NCBI GenBank assembly: GCA_003021975.1
Contig: PXRR01000012.1
Location: 5,972-69,971 of the forward strand
Source: Halobacteriales archaeon QS_5_70_17
Lineage (GTDB): Archaea > Halobacteriota > Halobacteria > Halobacteriales > Haloarculaceae
Length of the DNA stretch: 64,000 nucleotides
Reading direction: 5' to 3'
Position numbers and translations under genes: made by a program. Positions 1 to 9,748 of the stretch are shown here, piece after piece; positions within the stretch are counted from its first letter, which is position 1, and the number at the start of each line of letters is the position of its first letter. The notes under the pieces were generated by a model. The model saw only the letters and a program-made list of their open reading frames with translations. It made no database searches and had not been told where the DNA came from.

Positions 1-1
1 C

Positions 2-166
2 CCGCCGTTCTGTCACGACACGGACGTCCCGGTCTACCTCGACGAGACGCTGACCGACCACGGGACGGTCTGGGCGGCCGCCGGGACGCCACGGGCGGTG
101 TTTCCGATCGATCCCGACCGCCTCCGGGAGATCGCGGGGGCGACGGTCGCCGACTTCACGGAGTGA
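2..166 (+). CDS. YbaK/EbsC-type aminoacyl-tRNA deacylase, C-terminal fragment (truncated by window edge)
   Basis: Open frame from base 2 to TGA 164-166: PPFCHDTDVPVYLDETLTDHGTVWAAAGTPRAVFPIDPDRLREIAGATVADFTE, resembling the YbaK C-terminus. Confidence 0.6.
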   Translation, partial: PPFCHDTDVPVYLDETLTDHGTVWAAAGTPRAVFPIDPDRLREIAGATVADFTE

Positions 167-438
167 CCGAGGCGGGGCGGTCGGCCGGCGATCGATCCAG
201 TCCCCCGGGCGGAAAACTTCACTCGCCACCGTCGGTTTTGAAGTCGGGTAACAATCGGCAGCTGAGGCGTTAAGACGCCGCTAACGCCGTATACGAACGC
301 TGGGCTTATCCGTACGAGCGGCGAACCGACGACCGGAGCCTCACGGCTCCGTAGTGTCACACGCGGGACTACCCTTTCCCCTGCCCGCGTCCCCTTTCGA
401 TCGAAAACGACTACCCGGCGGTCCGCCGAACGGTCGGT

Positions 439-1193
439 ATGGACCACGGTCGCGTCGCGGTCGACGGCCACCGGTTACACTACGTCGCGGCGGGCCAAGA
501 AACCGACCGCGCGCCCGCGGTCTGCCTCCACGGCGGGATCGTCGACGCCGCGGCGCTCTCCTGGGGCGGGGTCATCGCGGACCTGGCGGCCGACCGGCGA
601 GTGATCGCGCTGGATCTACTGGGCTACGGCGAGAGCGATCGTCCGGCGGACGCCGACTACTCCACCGCGGCCCACACCGACCGCCTGCTCGGGACGCTCG
701 ACGCGCTCGGCGTCGACCGGGCGGTCCCGGTGGGACTCTCGCTGGGCGGCGCGCTCGCGCTTGGCGCGGCCTTCGAGGCGCCCGAGCGCGTCGCGAAGCT
801 CGTTCTCGTCGACAGCCACGGGCTGGGAGCGCCGGTCCCGGGCGGTCGGCTGACCTATCTCCTCTCGCGGGTCGACGCGCCCAACGAGGCCGTCATGGCG
901 CTGCTGGCCCGGAGCCGCCGGGCGACCCGCGCCAGCCTCGACGACATCGTGGCCGATCCCGACCGGCTCGACGAGGCGGCTACCGCACGGACTTCTCCGA
1001 CCGCCTGGACGAACTGGCGGTCCCGACGCTGCTCGTCCACGGGGAGCGCGACGAGGTGGTCCCCGTCCCGGTCGCCCGGCGCGCGGCCCGCCGAATCCCG
1101 GAAGCGACCCTCCGGGTCTTCGAGGCGTGCGCCCACTGGCCGCCCCGCGAGCGCCCGGAGGCGTTCGTCGAGACGGTGCGCGAGTGGTGGTAG
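439..1193 (+). pseudogene. alpha/beta hydrolase, frameshifted with apparent internal deletion
   Basis: N-terminal frame MDHGRVAVDGHRLHYVAAG...GLSLGGALALG...PDRLDEA; C-terminal half GYRTDFSDRLDELAVPTLLVHGERDEVVPVPVA...EWW* continues in another frame from about 978. Confidence 0.75.
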
Positions 1194-1276
1194 CCTCGCT
1201 CCGCACGGACCGGGCGGTCGCGTCGACCGCAGCGAGCAGTCCGGTCCCGCGGCCGAGGGACCGGGACGCTACCGGA

Positions 1277-1678
1277 TCAGGCGTACTGGTCGATCAGCGA
1301 CCGGAGGGTCGACTCGTCTTTCACTCCGACCAGCGTCTCCCGACGCTTCCCGCCGGCGTACAACTGGAGGGTCGGGACCCCCTGGACGTTCTCGCGTCGG
1401 GCGAGCGCCTCGTTGGCGTCGATGTCGACCTTTGCGACCGCCGCCGGGGAGTCGGTGGCGATCGACTCCACGGTCGGTTCGAGCATCTGACAGGGCCCGC
1501 ACCAGTCGGCGTGGAAGTCCACGAGGACGACGTCGTGGTCGGCAGTGAGGTCCTCGAGGTGCTCGGGCCCCTCGACGTGGATCGGTTCGGTCGGGACTGC
1601 GGGCCCCTCGGCCTCCTCGAGGAGCTCCTGCCGCTTCCGCTCGCGGATCGCCTCGCGCTCGTCGTCAGTGTCGGACAT
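1277..1678 (-). CDS. trxA: thioredoxin family protein
   Basis: Thioredoxin fold with the WCGPC active site (VVLVDFHADWCGPCQMLEPTVESIA; GVPTLQLYAGG). Confidence 0.93.
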   Translation of the reverse strand: MSDTDDEREAIRERKRQELLEEAEGPAVPTEPIHVEGPEHLEDLTADHDVVLVDFHADWCGPCQMLEPTVESIATDSPAAVAKVDIDANEALARRENVQGVPTLQLYAGGKRRETLVGVKDESTLRSLIDQYA

Positions 1679-1729
1679 GAGCGTGGATACGAGGCGCTAC
1701 GAGTAAATCTCTGCGGGGATCAAAAGACA

Positions 1730-1792
1730 GAGGGGTCGAACCCCTCGGAGCGGCGGCCCGGGCGAACCGCCGCTAGCGCGCGATACGCGCGC
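1730..1792. other. three adjacent perfect hairpins in an intergenic region (possible structured RNA or terminator cluster)
   Basis: GAGGGGT-CGA-ACCCCTC (1730-1746), AGCGGCGG-N10-CCGCCGCT (1749-1774), GCGCGCG-ATA-CGCGCGC (1776-1792). Confidence 0.5.
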
Positions 1793-2020
1793 CTTGCCGG
1801 GCTGTCAGAGGCTTCCGGCATTGGTTCATTCGACGGGGGTATTCTTTACTTCGTCCCCCGAACAGGGCGTCGGAATCGGATTCATGGCATATAAAATTTT
1901 CTCTCTTTTATATAGCGGGTCGGGCGGGGAGATCCGGTTTCGCGGGGCCGTCGGGCGGCGGAGGTTTCTTGGTGGTCGATGGGAAGGCATCGACTGATGT
2001 CCCTGTCGGGGTGTGGACCC

Positions 2021-2785
2021 ATGGTCGAACTCCTCGCGCGGCGAGCGCCGGTGTTGCAGGCGCTCCGGCAGGATCCGTCGGGGAAGGGCGACCTGATGGC
2101 CCGGCTAGACGTCTCGCGGTCCACGGTCGACCGGTCGATCCGGGAACTACAGAGCAACGACCTCATCGAGCGCGTGGAGGGGACCTACCGACCGACGCTC
2201 GCCGGTCGGATCGCGCTGGCGTCCTACGAGGAGTTCAGCGACCGGGCCGAGAGCGTCCAGGCCGACACGGACATCCTGGCGTGTCTTCCCCCGGACGCCC
2301 CCCTGTCGACGGATCTCCTGGTGGGCAGCGAGACGGTCCGGGCGGAGCCGACGGCTCCGCAGCGACCCATCGAGGCGCTTCAGCAGGCCGTCGCGTCCGC
2401 CGACCGGATCCGGGGGAGCGTCGTCGGCGTCACCGCACAGTTCGTCGACGCCTACCGCCGGCGGGTGGCGTCGGGCTGTGAGATCGAACTGGTGGTCGCC
2501 GCGGACGCCCTCTCGCGGCTGGTCGGCCAGTACGCCGACGCCGTCGAGGAGCTGATCGAGTCGGGGCGCGTCGAGCTCCGGGAGGTGGAGTCGACGCCAC
2601 CGTACTCCCTGAAGATCTACGACAGCGACGGCGAGCGCCGCGTCGCCGTCGCGGTCTACGGCGACAACAGCCTCCGGGCGCTGATCCGCAACGACACTTC
2701 AGAGGCCGTCCGCTGGGCGGAGGACCGCTACGGACAGCTACGGGCGGCGTCCGAGCCGGTGACCGGGCAGCGGTCCGATCGGTAG
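2021..2785 (+). CDS. winged-HTH transcriptional regulator, haloarchaeal type
   Basis: N-terminal HTH (LLARRAPVLQALRQDPSGKGDLMARLDVSRSTVDRSIRELQSNDLIERVEGTYRPTLAGRIAL) plus a C-terminal sensor-like domain; start chosen at ATG 2021. Confidence 0.8.
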   Translation: MVELLARRAPVLQALRQDPSGKGDLMARLDVSRSTVDRSIRELQSNDLIERVEGTYRPTLAGRIALASYEEFSDRAESVQADTDILACLPPDAPLSTDLLVGSETVRAEPTAPQRPIEALQQAVASADRIRGSVVGVTAQFVDAYRRRVASGCEIELVVAADALSRLVGQYADAVEELIESGRVELREVESTPPYSLKIYDSDGERRVAVAVYGDNSLRALIRNDTSEAVRWAEDRYGQLRAASEPVTGQRSDR

Positions 2786-2836
2786 CCGCGTTCCGGCCCA
2801 CCAAGGGTTATTACACCCCCGCCCCACCGCCCGGAT

Positions 2837-3124
2837 ATGGATCAGACGCCCCAGGAGATCACATCGCTCGTCGGCCGCGAAGTGTACTCGAACAACGGCG
2901 TGTTCGTCGGCCAGGTCGAGGACCTCCGACTGGACCTCGACACGGAGACGGTCACCGGACTGGCGCTGACGGAACTCAACGACGAACTCTTCCGGGACCG
3001 AGCGCAGGGCGCCCGCGGGGTCATCATCCCCTACCGGTGGGTCCGGGCGGTCGGCGACGTCATCCTCGTCAACGACGTCGTCGAGCGGCTGAAACAGCCG
3101 GAAGAGGAGGAGGCGGCGGCCTGA
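2837..3124 (+). CDS. PRC-barrel domain protein
   Basis: EITSLVGREVYSNNGVFVGQVEDLRLDLDTETVTGLAL...RGVIIPYRWVRAVGDVILV is PRC-barrel-like. Confidence 0.85.
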   Translation: MDQTPQEITSLVGREVYSNNGVFVGQVEDLRLDLDTETVTGLALTELNDELFRDRAQGARGVIIPYRWVRAVGDVILVNDVVERLKQPEEEEAAA

Positions 3125-3257
3125 ATCCGGACTCCGCGTCGCACCCGTACCTACACTCACGCTCGCCCTCGCAGGTCCGGGTTCGGTTCCAGTTCTCGCT
3201 CCTCCGATTCGCGGGTCGGCGGTCCGGGGCCGGTACGGAGCGCGGTCGGTCGCCGGC

Positions 3258-4706
3258 CTAGCTCCCGTTGCTGTCGCTGGCCTCGACGCCCATCGCGTCG
3301 AACAGCTTCCGACGCACGGCCTCCTCCGTGAGCTGGAGGAGCGTGTCGCGGTTCTCCTCGCTGGTCTCGATGCCGGTGAAGATACCCAGCGGGATCTCGA
3401 CGGTCGCGTCCGTCGAGTGGCCCCGCGCCTCGCCGATGTCGCCGAAGGCGTCCTCGAGCACCGAGCCGATGTTCATCCGGATGTCCTTCGAGCGGGCTGC
3501 GAGGTAGATGGTGTCCTCGGTGATCGCGAAGACGGCGGTAGTGGTGATCCCCTCGAGGTTGAGGAGGTGCTGGGCGGCCTGCGCGAGCGCGTCGCGGTCG
3601 CGGACGAACCCGGCGTTCGAGACGAGGTGTGACCCCTGGACCTCGCGGTTCCGGATCGCCTCGGCGAGCACGTCGAGCGTCTCGGGGGACATCGACGGCG
3701 ACTCGACCTGTTCGAGGGTGTCGTGGTTGACGAAGGGGTAGAGGTAGGCGGCGGCGGTCAGGTCCGCCGGAGTGGTGTCGCGTTTGAAGTCCAGCGTCTC
3801 GGCCCGGATGCCGTAGAGCAGCGCCGTCGCGACCTGCTCGGAGAGGCTGATGTCGAACTCCTGGATGTACTTCGTCAGGATCGTCGACGTCGAGGCGATG
3901 TTCGGGCGGATGTCCTCGAAGCGGGGTTCGTACTCCAGTTCGGGTTCGGCGTGGTCGATGTAGATGTCGACGGCGCGGTCGACGATTGGTTCCGTCGCTT
4001 CGGCGTGGTCGACCAGCGCGAGCGTGTCGTAGTCGTCGATGTCGACGTCCTCCCGCGACACCAGGTCGATCCCGAGCAGGTTGACGAACGCCCGGTTCTC
4101 CTGGATGCCGATCTCCCCGTCGTAGAGGATGTCGGCTTCGACGTCGCGGGCGTCCGCGATAGCCTGGAGGGCGACGGCGCTGGCGATCGAGTCGGGATCC
4201 GGGCTCGGGGACGTGAGGATGGTCAGTTTCCCGTCGGTTCCGTCGATCACCTCCGCGAGTTTGCCGGTCTTGTACTCGAGTTCGCCAGTCTCGAGCGCTC
4301 GCAGCGCCGAGTCGGCGATCACCGTCGAGGGGTTGATGACGACGTCGGCCCCCAGGTCGGCGAGGTCGTCGGCCGAGACCGGGTCGGAGGCCCGGGCGAC
4401 GATGAACTGGTCGCCGCCGCGCTGGCGGATGTTGCGCACCGCTGCCTCGTTGGCGTCGACGTCCGAGGAGAGAATGAGGATGACGTCGCGGTCGGCGACC
4501 TCGTTGCTGACGCTCTCGTCGCGGATGTCCGCCGCGTAGGCGTCCATGTCCTGGTCGCGAAGCGCCTCGACGCGCCCGTTGTCCTGGTCGATGATGAGGA
4601 CGTCTTTCCCCTCCTCCTCGAGCTCCTCCGCGACGGCGTGTCCGACGCTCCCGCAGCCCAGAATCGCATACGTGGACATCGACGCCATCGTGATGGCGGT
4701 GCTCAT
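3258..4706 (-). CDS. DHH family phosphoesterase with N-terminal TrkA-N (NAD-binding) domain
   Basis: MSTYAILGCGSVGHAVAEELEEEGKDVLIIDQD (Rossmann/TrkA-N) then SPDPDSIASAVALQAIA, LVDHAE and IYIDHAEPE (DHH motifs). Start placed at ATG 4706, not the 4883 extension. Confidence 0.88.
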   Translation of the reverse strand: MSTAITMASMSTYAILGCGSVGHAVAEELEEEGKDVLIIDQDNGRVEALRDQDMDAYAADIRDESVSNEVADRDVILILSSDVDANEAAVRNIRQRGGDQFIVARASDPVSADDLADLGADVVINPSTVIADSALRALETGELEYKTGKLAEVIDGTDGKLTILTSPSPDPDSIASAVALQAIADARDVEADILYDGEIGIQENRAFVNLLGIDLVSREDVDIDDYDTLALVDHAEATEPIVDRAVDIYIDHAEPELEYEPRFEDIRPNIASTSTILTKYIQEFDISLSEQVATALLYGIRAETLDFKRDTTPADLTAAAYLYPFVNHDTLEQVESPSMSPETLDVLAEAIRNREVQGSHLVSNAGFVRDRDALAQAAQHLLNLEGITTTAVFAITEDTIYLAARSKDIRMNIGSVLEDAFGDIGEARGHSTDATVEIPLGIFTGIETSEENRDTLLQLTEEAVRRKLFDAMGVEASDSNGS

Positions 4707-4761
4707 GCTACCGTACCTCTGGCAGCCGTGTACTTGAAACTCTCCTCTTGCCGTGGACGGG

Positions 4762-4995
4762 GGGAGGGGGGAAGAACTCCCCTCCCGGTACGGAGGGAGC
4801 GGTAGAGGCCATCCCGTACCCGGGGGACCCCTACGTGCCATCGTCGGAAACCGTCCCCGCGGCGCAACGCCGCGGGCACCCACCTGTGGGAGGGACCGGT
4901 TCGCGGCGGCGAGTCCCGGCTCGCAGCACGCTATCCCTCTCGGGAGGAAATTATCCAGCCCGCGTTATATCGCTTGCGGCCAGCGTCAGACGCTG
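4762..4995. other. hairpin-rich intergenic segment upstream of the DHH/TrkA-N gene
   Basis: Perfect inverted repeats GGGAGGGG/CCCCTCCC (4762-4786), GGTACGG/CCGTACC (4787-4820), CCCGCGGCG-CAA-CGCCGCGGG (4856-4876), CAGCGT-CAG-ACGCTG (4981-4995). Confidence 0.45.
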
Positions 4996-5200
4996 TCCGT
5001 CGAACGTACGGTCGTCAGTGTCCGGGAGACGCTCTCCGAGCGGTCGACCGACGGGTCGCTGTCGGCGTCGGAACCGACGGGGACCGGCCCGGTGCCGGTG
5101 AGTTTGGGGGGGGTTGACTGCGTCGGAGGACGACGGCGACGCGACGCGCCCGCCCGCGGGGCCCCGATCGACCGTGGCGCGGTAGATACGGTACGTCCAG

Positions 5201-5679
5201 TTACCAGGTCCGAACCGGGAGCAGATCGATAGCACTCACGATCCTGTGTTCTCCGTCAACGGGGACGATGACGCGCATCTCGTCGTTGTAGTCCGCCAGT
5301 AGCTCCCGGCAGTTTCCGCACGGTGGAACGACCCCGCGCTTCGTCCGTATCGTGAGAGGGCATCGGGTACGCGACGGCGGCGCAGGTGTCGATATCGTCG
5401 TGACTGTACCTGTCGGCAATCGCGGAGCCGAGTGCGACCGGCTCCGCGCACATCGACGCTCGACCGACGGACCGCGGGCAAGCTCACGCCCCCGTACACG
5501 GCGCCGTCGGTCGTTCGAACTCCAGCAGCCACGATACGTGCGCCCTCGAAGAAGTCCGGATCGAAGGTGCGCTCGTTCGTCTGTGCGATGTGCTCGACGA
5601 GAGCCCCGTCTTCGGACGAGAGCGGAGCGGTCTCCATAGCCGTACGACCGATCATCGAGCAATGGGGTTTCTGAACCAC
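5201..5679 (-). pseudogene. cytidine deaminase-like, frameshifted
   Basis: Three frames give consecutive pieces: ...ERTFDPDFFEGARIVAAGVRTTDGAVYGGVSLPA; MCAEPVALGSAIADRYSHDDIDTCAAVAYP; TKRGVVPPCGNCRELLADYNDEMRVIVPVDGEHRIVSAIDLLPVRTW*. The CAE and PCxxC zinc motifs sit in different frames. Confidence 0.75.
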
Positions 5680-5865
5680 TGTCCCGAGTGATCGGCGAGT
5701 ACTGTTCGGTTCGTACGCCTACCTGACGGAGCTCTCACCGACGAACTATCGAACTGATAGGGTTTCGACGGAGCCGGAAAACGTGACGGCCAGTTCTGAG
5801 CTGCATGTACTCGGCGCGCTGGTAAAGGAAACGTATATCAGGCGACCGGCGTTACCCGAAATCGA

Positions 5866-5939
5866 GGGCTGATAGCTCAGCCAGGCAGAGCATCTGGCTC
5901 TTAACCAGACAGTCGGGGGTTCAAATCCCCCTCAGCCCG
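5866..5939 (+). tRNA. tRNA-Lys (CTT)
   Basis: Acceptor GGGCTGA/TCAGCCC, anticodon arm TCTGG-CTCTTAA-CCAGA, T-arm GGGGGTTCAAATCCCCC. Confidence 0.95.
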
Positions 5940-6334
5940 CTCGCAGCCCGTTCTCTTCGGAGGCTTTTCGCGTTCTCAACCCACAGGGACAGAGCGGCGC
6001 GTTCGTGGCCGCTTCGAGATACCGGAACGCGACGTAGAATTTCGAATAGGAACGGTCTCCGATCGGTACCCGGAGCTGTCCGGCGGTTTGCAGCACTTGC
6101 GCGGTGCGATAAGCGGGGCCGGCCAGGGCCCCGACATCGAGTCGTGGAACGGCCTCGACCCGATCCACGACACGGTCGGTCACGTCGTTCACTTCCGTCG
6201 CTCGACCGCCCGAGACCGATCGCCGGCCCGGTCGGGCGATTCACAGTCCCGCCGCCCCGAACTCACCTGACGAATACGTTTTCAGAATCGGGACTATCCG
6301 AACCACTATTTCACCGTTCCATCAGGTATCTGGT

Positions 6335-7669
6335 ATGAGCAACGTGGTGGGATATCAGGTCGCCGCGGTCGTGCTGGTCGTGCTCGTCGCCGGATGTGGC
6401 GGCCCGGGGGCGACTGACACTCCGACGCCGACGGACATTCGCTCCTCGCCGGCGACCGATACGCCGACTGAAAGTTCGGCGGAAACGGCGACGGATCCCG
6501 GGACGCCCGACTCACCGACGGCCACCCCTATACCCACGCCAACAGTGACTGCGACGTCGACACCGACACTCACACCCACACCGACGCCGACGCCCACTTC
6601 GACGCCGACGCTGACGGCCACTGCAACTCCCACCGTTACGAGGATTGCCTCTCCGACTGCGGCGGGGACGCCGACAGCAACGCCCACGGAAACTGCGGCG
6701 TCTCCCCCGGCCGCAACGCCGACGGTCACCCCGACCGCGACTGTGACGCCCACTCCGACCGAGACGCCGCCGCGGTCCGAGCGGACCGAGTTCCGCGTCG
6801 AGGTCGTCGAGGTGGTCGACGGGGACACCCTCGAGGTCGAGTACGCCGACGGCGAGACCGAGACGGTCCGCCTGCTCGGGGTGGACACGCCGGAGGTCCA
6901 CACCGACACCGATCCGGCGGAGTGGTCCGGAATCCCCGACACCGAGGCCGGTCGCGCGCACCTGCGAGACTGGGGGCACAAGGCCAGCGAGTACGCCCGG
7001 ACGGAACTCGAACGCGGCGAGGAGGTCCGCGTCGTCGTCGACTCCGAGGCCGACCGCCGGGGGTCCTACGGCCGACTGCTGGCCTACGTCTACGACGACG
7101 GCGACCTGTTCAACCTCGCGCTGCTCCGGCAGGGCTACGCCCGGATGTACGACACCGAGTTCGCCGAGCGCTCGCGGTTCGCCGACGCCGGGGCGACCGC
7201 GCGAGCGAACGACGTCGGCGTCTGGGGATTCGAGGGCGCCACGCGAACGCGGACCGCCACGGCGACTGCGACGCCGACGCCCACGCCGACCGCGACGCCC
7301 GCGGGCCCTTCCGACGCCGGCGGTGACGACCCGGCGGCCGCGCTCGCCATCACCGAGGTCCACGCGGACGCCGATGGCAACGACCACGAGAACCTGAACG
7401 ACGAGTACCTCGTCCTCGAGAACACCGGCGACGAGGCCCTTGACCTCTCGGGGTGGGAGGTCCGCGACGAGGCGGATCACTCCTACCGGTTCCCGGCGGG
7501 GTTCACGCTCGACCCGGGTCAGCGCGTCACGCTGTACACCGGCAGCGGCGAGGACACCGGGACGGAACTGTACTGGGAGTCCGGCAGGGCGGTCTGGAAC
7601 AACGGCGGGGACACGATCTACGTGTACGACGATCGGGGGACTCTCAGGATCGAGCGGTCGTACTCCTGA
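6335..7669 (+). CDS. secreted lipoprotein: Pro/Thr-rich linker, thermonuclease (SNase-like) domain, second PT linker, C-terminal lamin-tail-like domain
   Basis: Lipobox LVAGC; long TPTPTPT runs; VDGDTLEVEYADGETETVRLLGVDTPE...GSYGRLLAYVY (SNase); AITEVHADADGNDHENLNDEYLVLENTGDEALDLSGWEV (lamin tail). Confidence 0.9.
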   Translation: MSNVVGYQVAAVVLVVLVAGCGGPGATDTPTPTDIRSSPATDTPTESSAETATDPGTPDSPTATPIPTPTVTATSTPTLTPTPTPTPTSTPTLTATATPTVTRIASPTAAGTPTATPTETAASPPAATPTVTPTATVTPTPTETPPRSERTEFRVEVVEVVDGDTLEVEYADGETETVRLLGVDTPEVHTDTDPAEWSGIPDTEAGRAHLRDWGHKASEYARTELERGEEVRVVVDSEADRRGSYGRLLAYVYDDGDLFNLALLRQGYARMYDTEFAERSRFADAGATARANDVGVWGFEGATRTRTATATATPTPTPTATPAGPSDAGGDDPAAALAITEVHADADGNDHENLNDEYLVLENTGDEALDLSGWEVRDEADHSYRFPAGFTLDPGQRVTLYTGSGEDTGTELYWESGRAVWNNGGDTIYVYDDRGTLRIERSYS

Positions 7670-7780
7670 GGCGTCTGCTCGCGGGGACCGATCCGGCGTT
7701 CGGCGGCGGAGGTCAGGTCGCGTGGCCGAGCGATCGCTGCCCGACCTCCGGTCTGCAACACCGTCCGCGTTCGGGAATCG

Positions 7781-8029
7781 CTACGAGCGCGACCGGGAGG
7801 TGCGTCGCTCGACCAGTGCGGCCGCCGGGTCGTCGAGATCCGCGAGCAGTCCGAGGTGGCCGAGGGCGGGCTTGACCGACGTACGAGGCGCCCGCGTCGC
7901 CCGCTGGACTTCGAGCAGCGAGCCCGCGTCCGCGACGATGTCGCGCAGTCGCTCCGGGTCGACGCCGAGACCGTAGTACTCGACGACCGCGGCCGCGTCC
8001 GCGTCGTCGGGGAGTTCCAGTTGCCGCAT
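7781..8029 (-). CDS. conserved hypothetical protein
   Basis: 82-aa ORF MRQLELPDDADAAAVVEYYGLGVDPERLRDIV...; acidic, haloarchaea-like. Confidence 0.5.
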   Translation of the reverse strand: MRQLELPDDADAAAVVEYYGLGVDPERLRDIVADAGSLLEVQRATRAPRTSVKPALGHLGLLADLDDPAAALVERRTSRSRS

Positions 8030-8139
8030 GCTGTTTTCACTGCGTCTACAGGTGAAAATCAGTGTGGCTACACCTATTGGAGTGCGCGCGGGTCGCCGGC
8101 TCGAAACGTTTAGTGACCGGCGATTGCACCATCGCTCGT

Positions 8140-8265
8140 ATGGCGTTCGACACGCTCACCTGCGAGAACTGCGGCGACGAGTTCAAAGCCACGAGCGGTG
8201 CCAACGCCGCCCAGGAGGGCTACTGTAGCCCGGCCTGCCCCACCGAGTCCGAGGGACTGATCTGA
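8140..8265 (+). CDS. small zinc-finger-like protein (41 aa)
   Basis: MAFDTLTCENCGDEFKATSGANAAQEGYCSPACPTESEGLI with CxxC...CxxxC. Confidence 0.75.
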   Translation: MAFDTLTCENCGDEFKATSGANAAQEGYCSPACPTESEGLI

Positions 8266-8266
8266 G

Positions 8267-9748
8267 TCACCCGTCGGGCTTGTAGTTGGGCGCCTCGTCG
8301 GTGATGACGACGTCGTGAGGGTGAGACTCCTGCCGGCCGGCCGAGGAGACCCGGACGAACTCCGACCGCTCCTTGAACTCGGGGATCGAGGGAGCGCCCA
8401 CGTACCCCATCCCCGACTGCATCCCGCCGACGAGCTGGTGGAGTTCGCTCGCCAGACTCCCCTTGTAGGGGGTGGCGGCCTCGACGCCCTCGGGGACGAA
8501 CTCCTCGTCGCTCTCCTCTTTGAGGTAGCGATCGCCGCCCCCGGACTGCATCGCGCCGACCGATCCCATGCCGCGGTACTGTTTGTACTTCTTGCCGTTC
8601 ATCGTGATGACCCGGCCGGGAGCCTCGTCGGTGCCGGCGAAGTACGACCCGAGCATGACGGCGTCGGCGCCGGCCGCGATGGCCTTGATCGCGTCCCCCG
8701 AGTAGCGGATCCCGCCGTCGGCGATGACCGGGACGCCGTGCTCGGCGGCGACGTCGGCGACGTTCGCGACGGCCGAGATCTGGGGCATGCCCGCGCCGGA
8801 GACGACCCGCGTGGTACAGATCGACCCGGGACCGATGCCGACCTTCAGGCCGTCGGCGAAGTCGACCAGTGCCTCGGCGGCCTCGCGGGTCCCGATGTTG
8901 CCGACGACGACGTCGGCGTCGACGCGCCCGCTGATCGAGCGCGCGGAGTCGACGACGTCGCGGTTGTGCGCGTGCGCGCAGTCGATGAAGACGACGTCGG
9001 CGCCCGCCTCGTCGGCGGCCGTCGCGCGATCGTCCTCGAAGGGACCGACCGCGACGCCGACCCGGAGGCTCCCGTCGTCGGCGCGAGCGGCCTTGTCGTA
9101 CTCGCGGCGCTGGAGGATCCCCTGCATGGTCATCAGTCCCGTCAGCGCGCCGTCGTCGTCGACGATGGGGACGCGCTCGATCTTGTGCTCGTACATCAGT
9201 TCGAGGGCCTCGCGGGGGGTGACTTCCTCGCTGGCAGTGATGACCTCGCTGGTCATCGCTTCGCTGACCTCGTCCCGGTCGGAGACCTCCAGGTACGGAC
9301 GGATGTCGGTTCCCGAGATGATTCCGAGGACGGTGCCGTCGTCGTCGACGACGGGAGCGCCCGAGACCCCCTCGCGGTCCATCGTCTCGTCGACCTCCTG
9401 GACGGTCTGGTCGGGGCTGGCGGTGACGACGTCCCGGATGATCAGTTCGTCGGCACGTTTGACGCGCTCGACCTCGCTTGCGGTCTCCTCGACGGTCATG
9501 TTGCGGTGGAGGACGCCCAGGCCGCCGTGACGGGCCATCGCGATCGCCAGGTCGCTCTCGGTGACGGTGTCCATCGCCGCGGAGAGGACGGGGACCTCGA
9601 GTTCCACGTTCGTCGAAACGCGAGTCCGAGTGGCGGCCTCGTCGGGCTCGACGCTGCTCTCTTTCGGTTTCAGGAGCACGTCGTCGAACGTCAGCGCCTC
9701 CTCGACGCGGAGCTTCTCGGAGAACGTTCCCGGGGGAGTCTTCGCCAT
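8267..9748 (-). CDS. guaB: IMP dehydrogenase
   Basis: Full-length; [13 protein letters not shown] pair, [30 protein letters not shown]. Confidence 0.97.
   Translation of the reverse strand: MAKTPPGTFSEKLRVEEALTFDDVLLKPKESSVEPDEAATRTRVSTNVELEVPVLSAAMDTVTESDLAIAMARHGGLGVLHRNMTVEETASEVERVKRADELIIRDVVTASPDQTVQEVDETMDREGVSGAPVVDDDGTVLGIISGTDIRPYLEVSDRDEVSEAMTSEVITASEEVTPREALELMYEHKIERVPIVDDDGALTGLMTMQGILQRREYDKAARADDGSLRVGVAVGPFEDDRATAADEAGADVVFIDCAHAHNRDVVDSARSISGRVDADVVVGNIGTREAAEALVDFADGLKVGIGPGSICTTRVVSGAGMPQISAVANVADVAAEHGVPVIADGGIRYSGDAIKAIAAGADAVMLGSYFAGTDEAPGRVITMNGKKYKQYRGMGSVGAMQSGGGDRYLKEESDEEFVPEGVEAATPYKGSLASELHQLVGGMQSGMGYVGAPSIPEFKERSEFVRVSSAGRQESHPHDVVITDEAPNYKPDG

Noticed and set aside
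5932-6192. 86-aa minus-strand ORF MNDVTDRVVDRVEAVPRL...
   Set aside because: Overlaps the 3' end of tRNA-Lys and shows no recognised family; might be a gene remnant, but not supportable.
6415-6775. Repeat tract that could be mistaken for a tandem DNA repeat or CRISPR-like array
   Set aside because: It is an in-frame Pro-Thr codon repeat coding for a surface-protein linker; no regular repeat/spacer pattern.
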